This document shows positions 15,076 through 22,371 of a DNA stretch of 33,734 nt, piece by piece; position 1 is the first letter of the stretch; each line of letters begins with the position of its first letter. The stretch spans positions 1 through 33,734 of the forward strand of contig JAUSAX010000116.1 in assembly GCA_030652315.1 (NCBI GenBank). Direction: 5' to 3'. The translations under genes were made by a program, and so were the position numbers. The stretch is from Afipia sp. Lineage in GTDB: Bacteria > Pseudomonadota > Alphaproteobacteria > Rhizobiales > Xanthobacteraceae. Below the pieces are notes generated by a model, which saw only the letters and a program-made list of their open reading frames with translations, made no database searches and was not told the DNA's origin.

Positions 15076-15130
15076 CGAACGCTGCGAACCACTGTGGCCG
15101 AGCTGGAGGCAATCTTCAGCAGGGCGGGTC
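15076..15130 (+). pseudogene. decayed tyrosine-recombinase fragment, copy 2
   Basis: It reads in one frame as RTLRTTVAELEAIFSRAG. This resembles the LR(K/T)T...A...LEAIFG region before the catalytic tyrosine of tyrosine integrases. The bases match 16389-16450 closely (ctgcgaaccac, gccgag, tggaggcaatcttc, gcagggcgggtc). The match ends after gggtc and no att repeat follows. Confidence 0.55.
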
Positions 15131-15167
15131 ACGGCTGCTGCGGCTGCCACATATGCCGTCAGATAAT

Positions 15168-16193
15168 CTAGAAGTTAAATCCGATGCCGCCGGCGGCCAG
15201 ATGGTGGGACGTGCCGCCGAAGCTGGTCGTCCACGGGCTGGTCGGCGCATGGACGGGATACGCGGTGGAGCCGAACATGTGATTCACGTCGCCGACATAC
15301 AGATAGCGGTACTCTCCGAACAGATAGGCGCCGCTGTCGCCGAGGGCGAGGCGCGCACCGGCCTTTGCCTGTGCAGCAAAGGTCCAGACGGAGGAGTCGG
15401 AGTTCGAGTTGAAGTGATTGATGCCGGCTTCCAGCGGGGCGACCTGGGTGGACGTGGCGCCCTTGATGGAGACGTTGGCGGCCCCGATGCCGCCGCCAAT
15501 ATAGGGCGTGATGCCTTGATAAGGAGTGCGAAAGCCGACGACCATATTCGCCAGAACAACGGTGGTGCGCGTCGGGAAAGTATTGTCGAACGATTGTTCA
15601 GCAAGCCGATCCGTGGGGTTCACCAGCGTCGCACGCTGCTGGTTGCCTGCCAGATAGAAACCTTCGATCTCGAGGGCGGGCAGCAAATGCGTGCCATACG
15701 ACCATTCATAACCGAGATGCGCACCGCCGAACCCGACGCTGCCGCTGTCGGTCCGCCCCGTGGCGTTGACGGCCAGTGGGCCCCCGGCGATCTCGGGGAA
15801 AAAGGCGGTGCCGAACTGGCTGACGCTGCTGCTGCTGCGACTGCCTCCGCCGCCGAAAACGCCGATATAGGCGCCGCGGCTCGCCGCCAGCGACGCTGCG
15901 GGCGCCTTTGCGTACATCGCATAAGCCTGCGCGGGCGCGGTTGTCGCCACCGCTTCCTTCGCAGCGTCGCGCCCGGCTTGCGCGGCCACTGTTGCGACCT
16001 CGCGGGCCTCTCTCGTTGATGCGGCGCGTCGCTCCTGTTTTGCCTGCTTCAATTCGGTGCGCAGCTCGGAAATGGTCTGCTGCTGCGCTTTCAGCATGCG
16101 GAACAGTTCTGCGTTGGATGGAATGTCTTCGGCATGAGCGACGCTCGCCGCCATCAAGCCCGCGACCACGATGAAACATTTACGCGCTGTCAT
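15168..16193 (-). CDS. outer-membrane beta-barrel protein with N-terminal coiled coil
   Basis: A 341-residue exported protein. The signal peptide is TARKCFIVVAGLMAASVAHA. A coiled-coil segment follows (about 30-75: LFRMLKAQQQTISELRTELK, then QAKQERR), then an Ala-rich linker. The beta-barrel domain of opacity/Omp25-like type opens with YIGVFGGGGSRSSS. It has the FGEYRYLYVGDVNH strand and ends with HHLAAGGIGFNF, whose terminal Phe is the usual outer-membrane insertion signal. ATG 16193 follows AGAGGGG at 7 bases. The gene is isolated between two integrase/att scars, so it may be cargo of the inner island. Confidence 0.8.
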   Translation of the reverse strand: MTARKCFIVVAGLMAASVAHAEDIPSNAELFRMLKAQQQTISELRTELKQAKQERRAASTREAREVATVAAQAGRDAAKEAVATTAPAQAYAMYAKAPAASLAASRGAYIGVFGGGGSRSSSSVSQFGTAFFPEIAGGPLAVNATGRTDSGSVGFGGAHLGYEWSYGTHLLPALEIEGFYLAGNQQRATLVNPTDRLAEQSFDNTFPTRTTVVLANMVVGFRTPYQGITPYIGGGIGAANVSIKGATSTQVAPLEAGINHFNSNSDSSVWTFAAQAKAGARLALGDSGAYLFGEYRYLYVGDVNHMFGSTAYPVHAPTSPWTTSFGGTSHHLAAGGIGFNF

Positions 16194-16388
16194 TGATGAC
16201 CCCTCTGGTTGCCAAATCATTCGCGGACACTATGGAACCTGATCGGGCGAGCGCAAAGGCATCACGTCCGCGAAAGCGAGCGTTTCAAGCGCGTAACCCC
16301 CAGATTTCAAGCGCGGTTTGGATTTAGGGCGACTCGCGCCCGCAATGCGCATTGGGAAAAAGAACGCCAGGTTCGATCCCGACAGACG

Positions 16389-16610
16389 TGACGCTGCGAA
16401 CCACGGGCAACTGTAGCCGAGTTGGAGGCAATCTTCGGCAGGGCGGGTCCAGATGGCGGCGCTCTATACGCGATCAGCAAATCGACATGCGCTGGCAGCA
16501 GATGCCATGAAAATGCTGTCGAGGACCGAAACGGAAACATCTATTCCCGCACCTACGCACAAGCTGCAGGCGCTAGAGCCAAAACCCGAATGGTTTCAAG
16601 GCCAATTTTC
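16389..16610 (+). pseudogene. decayed tyrosine-recombinase (integrase) C-terminus, copy 3
   Basis: Two frames together give TVAELEAIFGRAG and then MAALYTRSANRHALAADAMK followed by MLSRTETETSIPAP. This is the end of an integrase, with the catalytic Tyr in LYTRSANR and a Thr/Pro-rich tail. The upstream catalytic R-H-R part is missing and at least one frameshift separates the two blocks. It ends immediately before the tRNA-Leu 3' end, the classic position of an island integrase beside its att site. Confidence 0.7.
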
Positions 16611-16634
16611 TGAGGTGTGTGGTGCGCTCGGAGG
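16611..16634. other. presumed attachment site at the tRNA-Leu 3' end
   Basis: The 3' acceptor/CCA end of tRNA-Leu plus about 9 flanking bases. Partial copies occur at 14815-14836 and 8012-8032. The position directly next to an integrase remnant supports use as an integration site. Confidence 0.6.
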
Positions 16635-16704
16635 GACTCGAACCCCCACCCTGTTACGGACTGCCACCTCAAGGCAGCGCGTCTACCAATTCCGCCACGA
16701 GCGC
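16620..16704 (-). tRNA. tRNA-Leu (anticodon GAG)
   Basis: An 85-base tRNA that includes an encoded CCA end. The acceptor strands GCGCTCG and CGAGCGC pair perfectly. The D-arm is GCG-GAATTGGTAGA-CGC. The anticodon arm is CTGCC-TTGAGGT-GGCAG, with GAG at 16668-16670. A long variable arm (TCCGTAACAGGGTG) marks it as class II. The T-loop contains TTCGAGT. It reads CUC/CUU leucine codons. Its 3' end abuts the presumed island. Confidence 0.95.
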
Positions 16705-16816
16705 TAAAAGATCAGCCCCGGATTCGCACCCGGCGCGGGATCAACCGGCGCCCGTGTAACAAATCAGGATTGGAGGGACAAGGCCTAGACCGATGCTTCG
16801 GCAAGGCTTTTCCGGA

Positions 16817-17077
16817 CTATCTGTGATCGGGCGTCCGGGGCAACATTTGCTTGACTTCGACCGCGATGCGGTTGCGGTTGACGACCACGACGCCGCTCGC
16901 AATCGGCAGGTTGTTGGCGAGCACCTTGACCTCGTCCTGCTCGGTCGCATCCAGTTCGATGATGGCGCCGCGGCTCAGCCGCATCACCTGATGGACAGGC
17001 ATCGAGGTAGTTCCGAGAACCACCATCAGGTCGACAGAGACGTTATCGAGGGTTGGCACTTTGACTTCCGCATCCAC
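16817..17077 (-). CDS. short FliN/SpoA-domain protein (flagellar motor switch FliN-like)
   Basis: About 86 residues, consisting of almost only a SpoA/FliN domain: LDNVSVDLMVVLGTTSMPVH, then VMRLSRGAIIELDATEQDEV and LANNLPIASGVVVVNRNRIAVEV. FliN forms the C-ring that switches flagellar rotation and contacts FliM and FliH. GTG 17077 is the likely start; the frame is open to GTG 17143, which would overlap the lipB start. No other flagellar structural gene is in the window, so the gene stands apart from any flagellar cluster. It is divergent from lipB. Confidence 0.8.
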   Translation of the reverse strand: MDAEVKVPTLDNVSVDLMVVLGTTSMPVHQVMRLSRGAIIELDATEQDEVKVLANNLPIASGVVVVNRNRIAVEVKQMLPRTPDHR

Positions 17078-17119
17078 AAATGAACGATAGCTGCAGATCA
17101 CCACGGTTATGGTTACCCA

Positions 17120-17827
17120 ATGGTTAACGTGCTCCAGGCGCACCGCGAAGACCCTGCTTTAGCATCGTTTTTCGCCCGATCCGGCCCGCCTGCGGAATGG
17201 CGGGTGACCGATTCGCCGGTGGCCTATCAGGACGCCATCGACGTCATGGAAACGCGGGCTGCGGACATCGCCGCCGGCCACGCTCCCGAGCTGGTCTGGC
17301 TGCTGGAGCACCCCCCGCTCTACACGTCCGGAACCAGCGCAAAGCCCGCTGACCTGATCGACGCCCGCTTTCCGGTGTTCTCAACCGGGCGCGGCGGACA
17401 GTTCACCTATCATGGCCCCGGCCAGCGGGTGGTCTACCTGATGCTCGACCTTAAGCGCCGCCGTCCGGACGTCCGCGCCTATGTCGCCAGCCTCGAGCAG
17501 TTCACGATTCGCACCCTCGCCGCCTTCAACGTGCGCGGCGAGCGGCGCGAGGACCGCGTCGGCGTCTGGGTTGCGCGGCCCGACAAGGGCCCCTCCTATG
17601 AGGACAAGATCGCCGCGATCGGGGTCCGCCTGAAGCGCTGGGTCTCGCTGCACGGCATCTCGATCAACGTCGAGCCTGATCTCACGCACTTCTCGGGGAT
17701 CGTGCCGTGCGGGGTCGGAGACCCGCGCTATGGCGTCACCAGCCTTGTCGATCTCGGGCTGCCGGTCACGATGGCCGATGTGGACGTGGCGCTGAGGCAG
17801 GCCTTCGAGGACGTCTTTGGCGCCTGA
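17120..17827 (+). CDS. lipB: octanoyl-[acyl-carrier-protein]:protein N-octanoyltransferase
   Basis: A 235-residue LipB. It transfers octanoate from octanoyl-ACP to the lipoyl domains of 2-oxoacid dehydrogenases, the first step of endogenous lipoate synthesis in the cytoplasm. Signature blocks are [33 protein letters not shown], the catalytic Lys163 in [17 protein letters not shown], and the catalytic Cys197 in GIVPCGVGD. Length is normal for alphaproteobacteria. The start ATG 17120 is used; no strong ribosome site is apparent. Confidence 0.95.
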   Translation: MVNVLQAHREDPALASFFARSGPPAEWRVTDSPVAYQDAIDVMETRAADIAAGHAPELVWLLEHPPLYTSGTSAKPADLIDARFPVFSTGRGGQFTYHGPGQRVVYLMLDLKRRRPDVRAYVASLEQFTIRTLAAFNVRGERREDRVGVWVARPDKGPSYEDKIAAIGVRLKRWVSLHGISINVEPDLTHFSGIVPCGVGDPRYGVTSLVDLGLPVTMADVDVALRQAFEDVFGA

Positions 17828-17980
17828 GGGCAGTCGGGACAACCTTGCCAACGGCCGCCCTTCCATGGCGTAATCGGGGAACGATTACGCCGTTGCGCAA
17901 GGGACCACAGCAAGAACAGCTTTCATCTGCAGACACCGCTCATTCGCGCGCCGACGCTCCCAGGAGCAAAGGTCAACGCC

Positions 17981-19606
17981 ATGCATGTGGATGTGATCAA
18001 CAGCCGGGACATGTTGCTCCGCGTCCGGAGCAATTGGGAGGCTGTGTATCAAGCGGACCCCGAAGCGCAGTTCTACATGTCCTGGACATGGATCGCGGGG
18101 TGGTTCGAAAAACTCGGTTGCCAGTGGATCGTGCTGGCTGCGAAAGCGGACGCCAACGCAACCGACTATGTCGGTTTCTTCCCGCTGCAATTGCGGACTG
18201 AACAGAGCCGCGACGGCAAATTCCACAATGAGCTGCGCACCGGCGGCGGATATTTCGCAGGCTATACCGGCTTCATTTGCGATCCCCAACACCAGCACGA
18301 CGTCATTCTCGCATTCGCGGACCACACCCGACGGCTGAACTGGGCAAAACTCCATCTGGAGAACATCTTTGCATCGCCGGAACGGCTAGCTCTCTTCCTG
18401 AATGAATTCCCGTCGCCTGATTACGTCACCGAAAAAATCCAGCGCCCGGATGACGGCGACGGCATCGATCACGATATCTACGTTTACGTGAATTTGCCCA
18501 GCGACTGGGATGCCTTCCTCTATGAGCGGCTCGACGCAAAGGCGCGAAGAAACGCGCGCGCCGCGCTACGGCAGGCGGAAGACGGCGAATACCGGATCAC
18601 TACTCCCACAGCGGAGACGATTGAAGACGACATCGAGGCGCTTCTGAAATTCTGGGAGTTGCAATGGGCGGCCAAGCTGGCCGCACGATACAATCCAAAA
18701 CTGCCCTACGGCATGATGAACAATTTCCGCAACATGCTGCGGTGCTGTTTCGCGGATAATGCGCTCTTTCTGCCGATCCTGTGGCAGGGAGAAAACCGGA
18801 TCGGCATTCAGGCCAGCCTCATCGACTGGAAGAACCGTTCGCTGCTTAGCCTGCTGAACGGAAGGGATCTCAACGTCAAGCGTCCCCCGCCCGGCTTCGT
18901 GCTTCATCTGCACTGCGTTCGCTGGGGCATTCAGAACGGCTTCGCCGTCTACGATCTCCAGACCGGGGATTTCCCCTACAAGTACGATTTCGGCGGCATC
19001 GAACGCCGGGTCGAATGTCTGCGCGTAAGCACGCGTGACCGGCGCAATCGGCACGGCGCGCTTGAGCCTCTGAGCGTGCCGGTGGTTTTCGAGCGCGCAC
19101 TGCGCATGCGGCAGGACGGACACCCTGACGACGCCGCGCAAGCCTGCCGCCAGATTCTGGATATCGAACCGGATCATGCCGATGCGTCGCGGCTATTGAA
19201 AAAACTGGATGCCAACCGGCGCCGCGTGGCACCGCCAGATCTCTCCGTTGCCAAGGGATTCCATCAACGCGGGCAGATCGCGGAAGCAGAGAAAGCATAC
19301 AGGGCGATATTGGAAGCAGAGCCGAAGCACACCGATGCGATGTATCTCCTCGGCGTGGCTTTACTCCAGCAAAACAGATTCGAAGCCGCCGAGCAGCAAC
19401 TCGGGCGGGCGATCGGCCTGCAGCCGAACGTTGCCATGCTTCACTACAACCGGGGCCTCGCTCTGCAGCAGCTTGGACGGCATGAGGAAGCGCTCGCAAG
19501 CTTCGATTCCGCCATCGCGCTCAAGCCTGACTATGATCTGGCTCTGGTTCAGCGGAACAGCATTCTGAAAGCTGCTCCGCACATCGGCATCGATCGAAGC
19601 CTCTGA
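17981..19606 (+). CDS. CelD/BcsL-type GNAT acetyltransferase fused to TPR repeats
   Basis: A 541-residue two-part protein. Residues about 1-345 match CelD/FemAB-like N-acyltransferases (PF13480), with an early SWTWIAGWF segment, LDAKARRNARAALRQAE in the middle, and the late FAVYDLQTGDFPYKYDFG block. Residues about 365-535 hold several tetratricopeptide units, for example AEKAYRAILEAEPKHTDAMY, LGRAIGLQPNVAMLHYNRG and ALASFDSAIALKPDYDLAL. The first half may acylate an amino sugar or peptide, and the TPRs may recruit a partner. It is not in an evident operon; a palindromic repeat follows. Confidence 0.85.
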   Translation: MHVDVINSRDMLLRVRSNWEAVYQADPEAQFYMSWTWIAGWFEKLGCQWIVLAAKADANATDYVGFFPLQLRTEQSRDGKFHNELRTGGGYFAGYTGFICDPQHQHDVILAFADHTRRLNWAKLHLENIFASPERLALFLNEFPSPDYVTEKIQRPDDGDGIDHDIYVYVNLPSDWDAFLYERLDAKARRNARAALRQAEDGEYRITTPTAETIEDDIEALLKFWELQWAAKLAARYNPKLPYGMMNNFRNMLRCCFADNALFLPILWQGENRIGIQASLIDWKNRSLLSLLNGRDLNVKRPPPGFVLHLHCVRWGIQNGFAVYDLQTGDFPYKYDFGGIERRVECLRVSTRDRRNRHGALEPLSVPVVFERALRMRQDGHPDDAAQACRQILDIEPDHADASRLLKKLDANRRRVAPPDLSVAKGFHQRGQIAEAEKAYRAILEAEPKHTDAMYLLGVALLQQNRFEAAEQQLGRAIGLQPNVAMLHYNRGLALQQLGRHEEALASFDSAIALKPDYDLALVQRNSILKAAPHIGIDRSL

Positions 19607-19635
19607 AGCAAACGTGCTTGAATGTGAGTCTTTTT

Positions 19636-19721
19636 CGTCATGGCCGGGCTTCACCCGGCCATCCACGCCTTCCTGCAACATCGCTAAGACGTAGATGGCC
19701 GGAATAAATCAGGCCATGACG
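19636..19721. repeat. CGTCATGGCCGGG-type palindromic repeat
   Basis: Begins CGTCATGGCCGGGC and ends GGCCATGACG, with internal CCGGCCATCCACG and GATGGCCGG blocks that can pair. The family is widespread in intergenic DNA of Bradyrhizobium relatives. This copy is about 30 bases after the CelD/TPR gene and is more decayed on its right side than the copy at 28167-28256. Confidence 0.85.
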
Positions 19722-19770
19722 GAGTGATGTGCGCTGTTTCATTTCATTGGCCGCTTTTCGAGTCAGGCCC

Positions 19771-20199
19771 TCAGGCCGCGGCGCTGCGCGGTGCGCCCGC
19801 GAGCTTGCCGGCGATATAGCGGCGTTCCTGCGTCAGGCCGCCGAAGCCATAAGCGTCCGCACGCGCATCATGGACGTAGATGTAGCTTTCGTTGTGAAGC
19901 GGCCCGAGCAATTCGTCCATCCGCTTGAACGTCGCGGCGATGAAATCAGCCTTCTCGTCCTTGCTGTTGGTCCCGTCGGAGATGTGAATATCGACCCAGA
20001 CGCTGGCCAGCTTCTGTTCAGCCAGCGATTGCCCGCCGGCGAACCAGTCGGCGGCATCGACGGACTGCACGATCACCGCGGTGACCTTGGGGTCCTTGTG
20101 CAGGATGTCGGCCGACAGCTTGCTGATGGCGGATGCGATATCGGCCTTCAGTGACGGAGCGTTACGGTGTGAGGTGTACTGGACGGTAATGAGGGGCAT
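19771..20199 (-). CDS. tautomerase-family protein
   Basis: A 142-residue cytoplasmic protein of the 4-oxalocrotonate tautomerase/MIF superfamily. ATG 20199 follows AGGAG by 7 bases and gives MPLITVQYTS, placing the catalytic Pro at position 2. The long upstream extension in this frame would destroy that N-terminal proline. The family catalyses keto-enol tautomerisation; the substrate is unknown. At 142 residues it is about twice the classical 4-OT subunit, as in fused or cis-CaaD/MSAD-like members. It is divergent from a LysR regulator, its likely controller. Confidence 0.85.
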   Translation of the reverse strand: MPLITVQYTSHRNAPSLKADIASAISKLSADILHKDPKVTAVIVQSVDAADWFAGGQSLAEQKLASVWVDIHISDGTNSKDEKADFIAATFKRMDELLGPLHNESYIYVHDARADAYGFGGLTQERRYIAGKLAGAPRSAAA

Positions 20200-20270
20200 G
20201 GACTTTCTCCTGAAATTTGCGCGGGCAGCGCATGGAGAGAAGCTAGACCTCGTCGCTTCATATTGGTATC

Positions 20271-20295
20271 TTATGATTACATATATCAATCATAA
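20271..20295. promoter_or_regulatory. LysR-type operator-like palindrome
   Basis: Perfect 8-base arms TTATGATT and AATCATAA separated by 9 bases, in the AT-rich gap between the divergent tautomerase and LysR genes, ending 17 bases before the LysR start. The symmetry and location fit the autoregulatory site typical of LysR-type regulators. Confidence 0.6.
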
Positions 20296-20312
20296 CGACA
20301 TGTGATGATGAA

Positions 20313-21167
20313 ATGACTTCTCTGGATATTCCGACCGTGCAGGCGTTCCTGCTGGTGGCCGAGTTGCAAAGCTTCACCCGCACCGCCGAAGTCCTCGGCA
20401 CGACGCAGGCCGCCGTCAGCATGAAACTGCAACGCCTCGAGGCGACGCTCGGGAAGCGGCTGGTCGAGCGCTCTCCCCGCGCGGTGCGGCTGACCGCCGA
20501 CGGAGCCGCCTTTCAGGACAATGCGCGCGCACTGATCGCCGCCCATGACCGCGCGCTGTCAGGGTCCATTCCGGTGAGCCAGCAACTTTCGCTGGGCATC
20601 AGCGATCACGCCGCAGGCCCCGAACTGGTACCCATTCTCGAAAGGCTGCGCGGCGCATCCTCGTCGCTCACACTCGCAGTGACGATCGATTTCTCACGTA
20701 CGCTGCTGGATGCTTTCGATGGCGGCGAACTCGATGCCGTCGTGGTGCGTCAGGAAGGCAGCCGGCGCGGCGGAGAAACACTCTGCACCGACGACTTCGG
20801 CTGGTTCGCCTCGCCGGGACTCCGCTGGACCAGGGGCGACGTGCTGCGCGTCGCAACGCTCGCCGCGCCCTGCGGCGTTCGCGCTACCGCGGCCCGCGCG
20901 CTCGACAAGGCTAACGTCAAATGGACTGAAGCTTTCATCGGCGGCGGCGTAAGCGCTGTGGTCGCCGCAGCCGCCGCAGGACTGGCGGTCGCGCCGCTCG
21001 CGAAACGGATCGCACCTCCGGGTATGATCGATGTCGGACCGGCGTTCGGGTTGCCGCGACTCAGCGGATCGAAGGTGATGCTCTACTCTCGGGTCAGCGA
21101 CGCGTCGAAGCGGGCGGCGCTGCGTATTCTGGCTGCGACATTCCGCAAGGAAGCCGGCGCAAGATAG
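20313..21167 (+). CDS. LysR-family transcriptional regulator
   Basis: A 284-residue regulator. The N-terminal winged HTH reads IPTVQAFLLVAELQSFTRTA, then VLGTTQAAVSMKLQRLEATL and GKRLVERS, all classical LysR. A periplasmic-binding-protein-like effector domain follows (about 90-280). It probably controls the divergent tautomerase gene and itself through the palindrome at 20271-20295. The effector is unknown but could be the tautomerase substrate or a related aromatic catabolite. Confidence 0.92.
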   Translation: MTSLDIPTVQAFLLVAELQSFTRTAEVLGTTQAAVSMKLQRLEATLGKRLVERSPRAVRLTADGAAFQDNARALIAAHDRALSGSIPVSQQLSLGISDHAAGPELVPILERLRGASSSLTLAVTIDFSRTLLDAFDGGELDAVVVRQEGSRRGGETLCTDDFGWFASPGLRWTRGDVLRVATLAAPCGVRATAARALDKANVKWTEAFIGGGVSAVVAAAAAGLAVAPLAKRIAPPGMIDVGPAFGLPRLSGSKVMLYSRVSDASKRAALRILAATFRKEAGAR

Positions 21168-21179
21168 TTGCGCCGACGA

Positions 21180-21479
21180 TCACACCGTCGGCAGCACCGA
21201 AAACCGCTCGCCCGAAGTGCGCAGGTTCAGCATGTCCTCACCGGCGGGTTCATTGTCGATGGCTGTCACGCGCGCCATACCGGGGCCATGCCGGCATTTT
21301 TCGATCAGCGCAGCCACATCGGATTCCGAACCGGACAGCACCGCTTCCACCGTGCCGTCCCTGCGGTTCCGCGCCCATCCGGCAAGTCCCCGCGCCAAGG
21401 CCTCGTCCTCGATCCAGGCGCGGTATCCAACGCCCTGCACCTTGCCGCGAACGATGATGTGGCGGATGACGTCGCTCAT
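21180..21479 (-). CDS. acyP: acylphosphatase
   Basis: A 99-residue ferredoxin-like fold enzyme that hydrolyses acyl phosphates. The signature VRGKVQGVGYRAW carries the phosphate-binding Arg20, and WARNRRDGTVEAV carries the catalytic Asn38. It is the third gene of a minus-strand set, 18 bases after the ICL/PEP-mutase-family gene, and probably co-transcribed with the carboxylase subunit. The role in that operon is not obvious; acyl-phosphate clean-up is possible. It converges with the LysR gene. Confidence 0.93.
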   Translation of the reverse strand: MSDVIRHIIVRGKVQGVGYRAWIEDEALARGLAGWARNRRDGTVEAVLSGSESDVAALIEKCRHGPGMARVTAIDNEPAGEDMLNLRTSGERFSVLPTV

Positions 21480-21497
21480 CGCACCAGCCTCGTGGTT

Positions 21498-22364
21498 CTA
21501 CTTCTTGAGTCCGAGGAAATCCTCGTTACGTACCTTCACGTCGGCACTGCGCATCACGCGATTGGTCAACTCGGCGGACGGCAGCCCCTTCAGGTCTTTC
21601 GGCGACGTGCCGTCGCGCAGCGCCTTCAGCGTATCGTAGACCGCCTGCGTCGCAACTGCGATCGGTGCATGTCCCTGATTGGCGACGCGCACGCGCTGAC
21701 TGGCGAGAAAGGCCGTATCGGCCAGTTCGCCGTCGGCACTGCCCATGATGATCGGAAGTTTGGTCACGGCGGTGATGGCCTGAAGTTCGGCACGGGTTTT
21801 CAGACCGGTGAAGAACAGCGCATCGACGCCCACTGCTTCGTAGGCCTTGGCGCGCGCAACAGTGTCATCGATATTTGCGATGGACGCCGCGCCCGTGCGG
21901 CCGACGATGACCAGCGACAGGTCCGAGCGGCCGTCGAGCGCCGCCTTCATCTTGCCGACGCCCTCGTCGATGGAAATCACCTGCGGCTTGGCCTGTCCGT
22001 AGGCCTGCGGCAGCAGCGTATCCTCGATGGTGAGACCGGCGGCGCCAGCGGCCTCAAGTTCCTGCACCGTGCGACGGACGTTGAGCGCGTTGCCGTAGCC
22101 GTGATCGGCATCGACCAGCACCGGAATTTTTCCGGCGCGGCAAATGCGCCGCACCTGCTCGGCAAGTTCGGACAGCGTGATCAGCAACAGGTCCGGGTCG
22201 CCGAGAATCGTCAGCGACGCGGCAGAGCCGCCAAGCAGCCCGAGTTCGAACCCGAGGTCTTCAGCAATGCGCGCCGAGATCGGATCGTAAACCGATCCCG
22301 GCCTGATAACGTCCTTGCCCGACAGGATGGCACGGAATGCTTCGCGCTTTTCCTGCGGGACCAT
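21498..22364 (-). CDS. isocitrate lyase/PEP mutase-family protein (oxaloacetate decarboxylase-like)
   Basis: A 288-residue (beta/alpha)8 enzyme of the PEP mutase/isocitrate lyase superfamily. SVYDPISARIAEDLGFELGL forms the substrate loop, and DADHGYGNALNV and TIEDTLLP carry the Mg-binding acidic residues. The KKCGH loop of true isocitrate lyase is absent. The pattern fits the oxaloacetate decarboxylase/2-oxo-acid lyase branch, but the exact reaction is not certain. ATG 22364 has GAGGG just upstream and lies 7 bases after the pccA stop; the frame is open to TTG 22379 across that stop, which suggests translational coupling. Confidence 0.85.
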   Translation of the reverse strand: MVPQEKREAFRAILSGKDVIRPGSVYDPISARIAEDLGFELGLLGGSAASLTILGDPDLLLITLSELAEQVRRICRAGKIPVLVDADHGYGNALNVRRTVQELEAAGAAGLTIEDTLLPQAYGQAKPQVISIDEGVGKMKAALDGRSDLSLVIVGRTGAASIANIDDTVARAKAYEAVGVDALFFTGLKTRAELQAITAVTKLPIIMGSADGELADTAFLASQRVRVANQGHAPIAVATQAVYDTLKALRDGTSPKDLKGLPSAELTNRVMRSADVKVRNEDFLGLKK

Positions 22365-22371
22365 CACGCCC

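Larger units (their letters stand above)
14480..15167. other. gene-poor interval with island scars
   Basis: No convincing gene. It holds a 27-codon open frame from about 14529 (MMSELSVTTGRVNRSPAS..., with AAGGGA upstream, probably a remnant). It also holds two integrase C-terminus scars (14668-14814 and 15076-15130) and one tRNA 3'-end repeat (14815-14836). The 69-codon frame at 14821 has no protein-like features. Confidence 0.6.
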
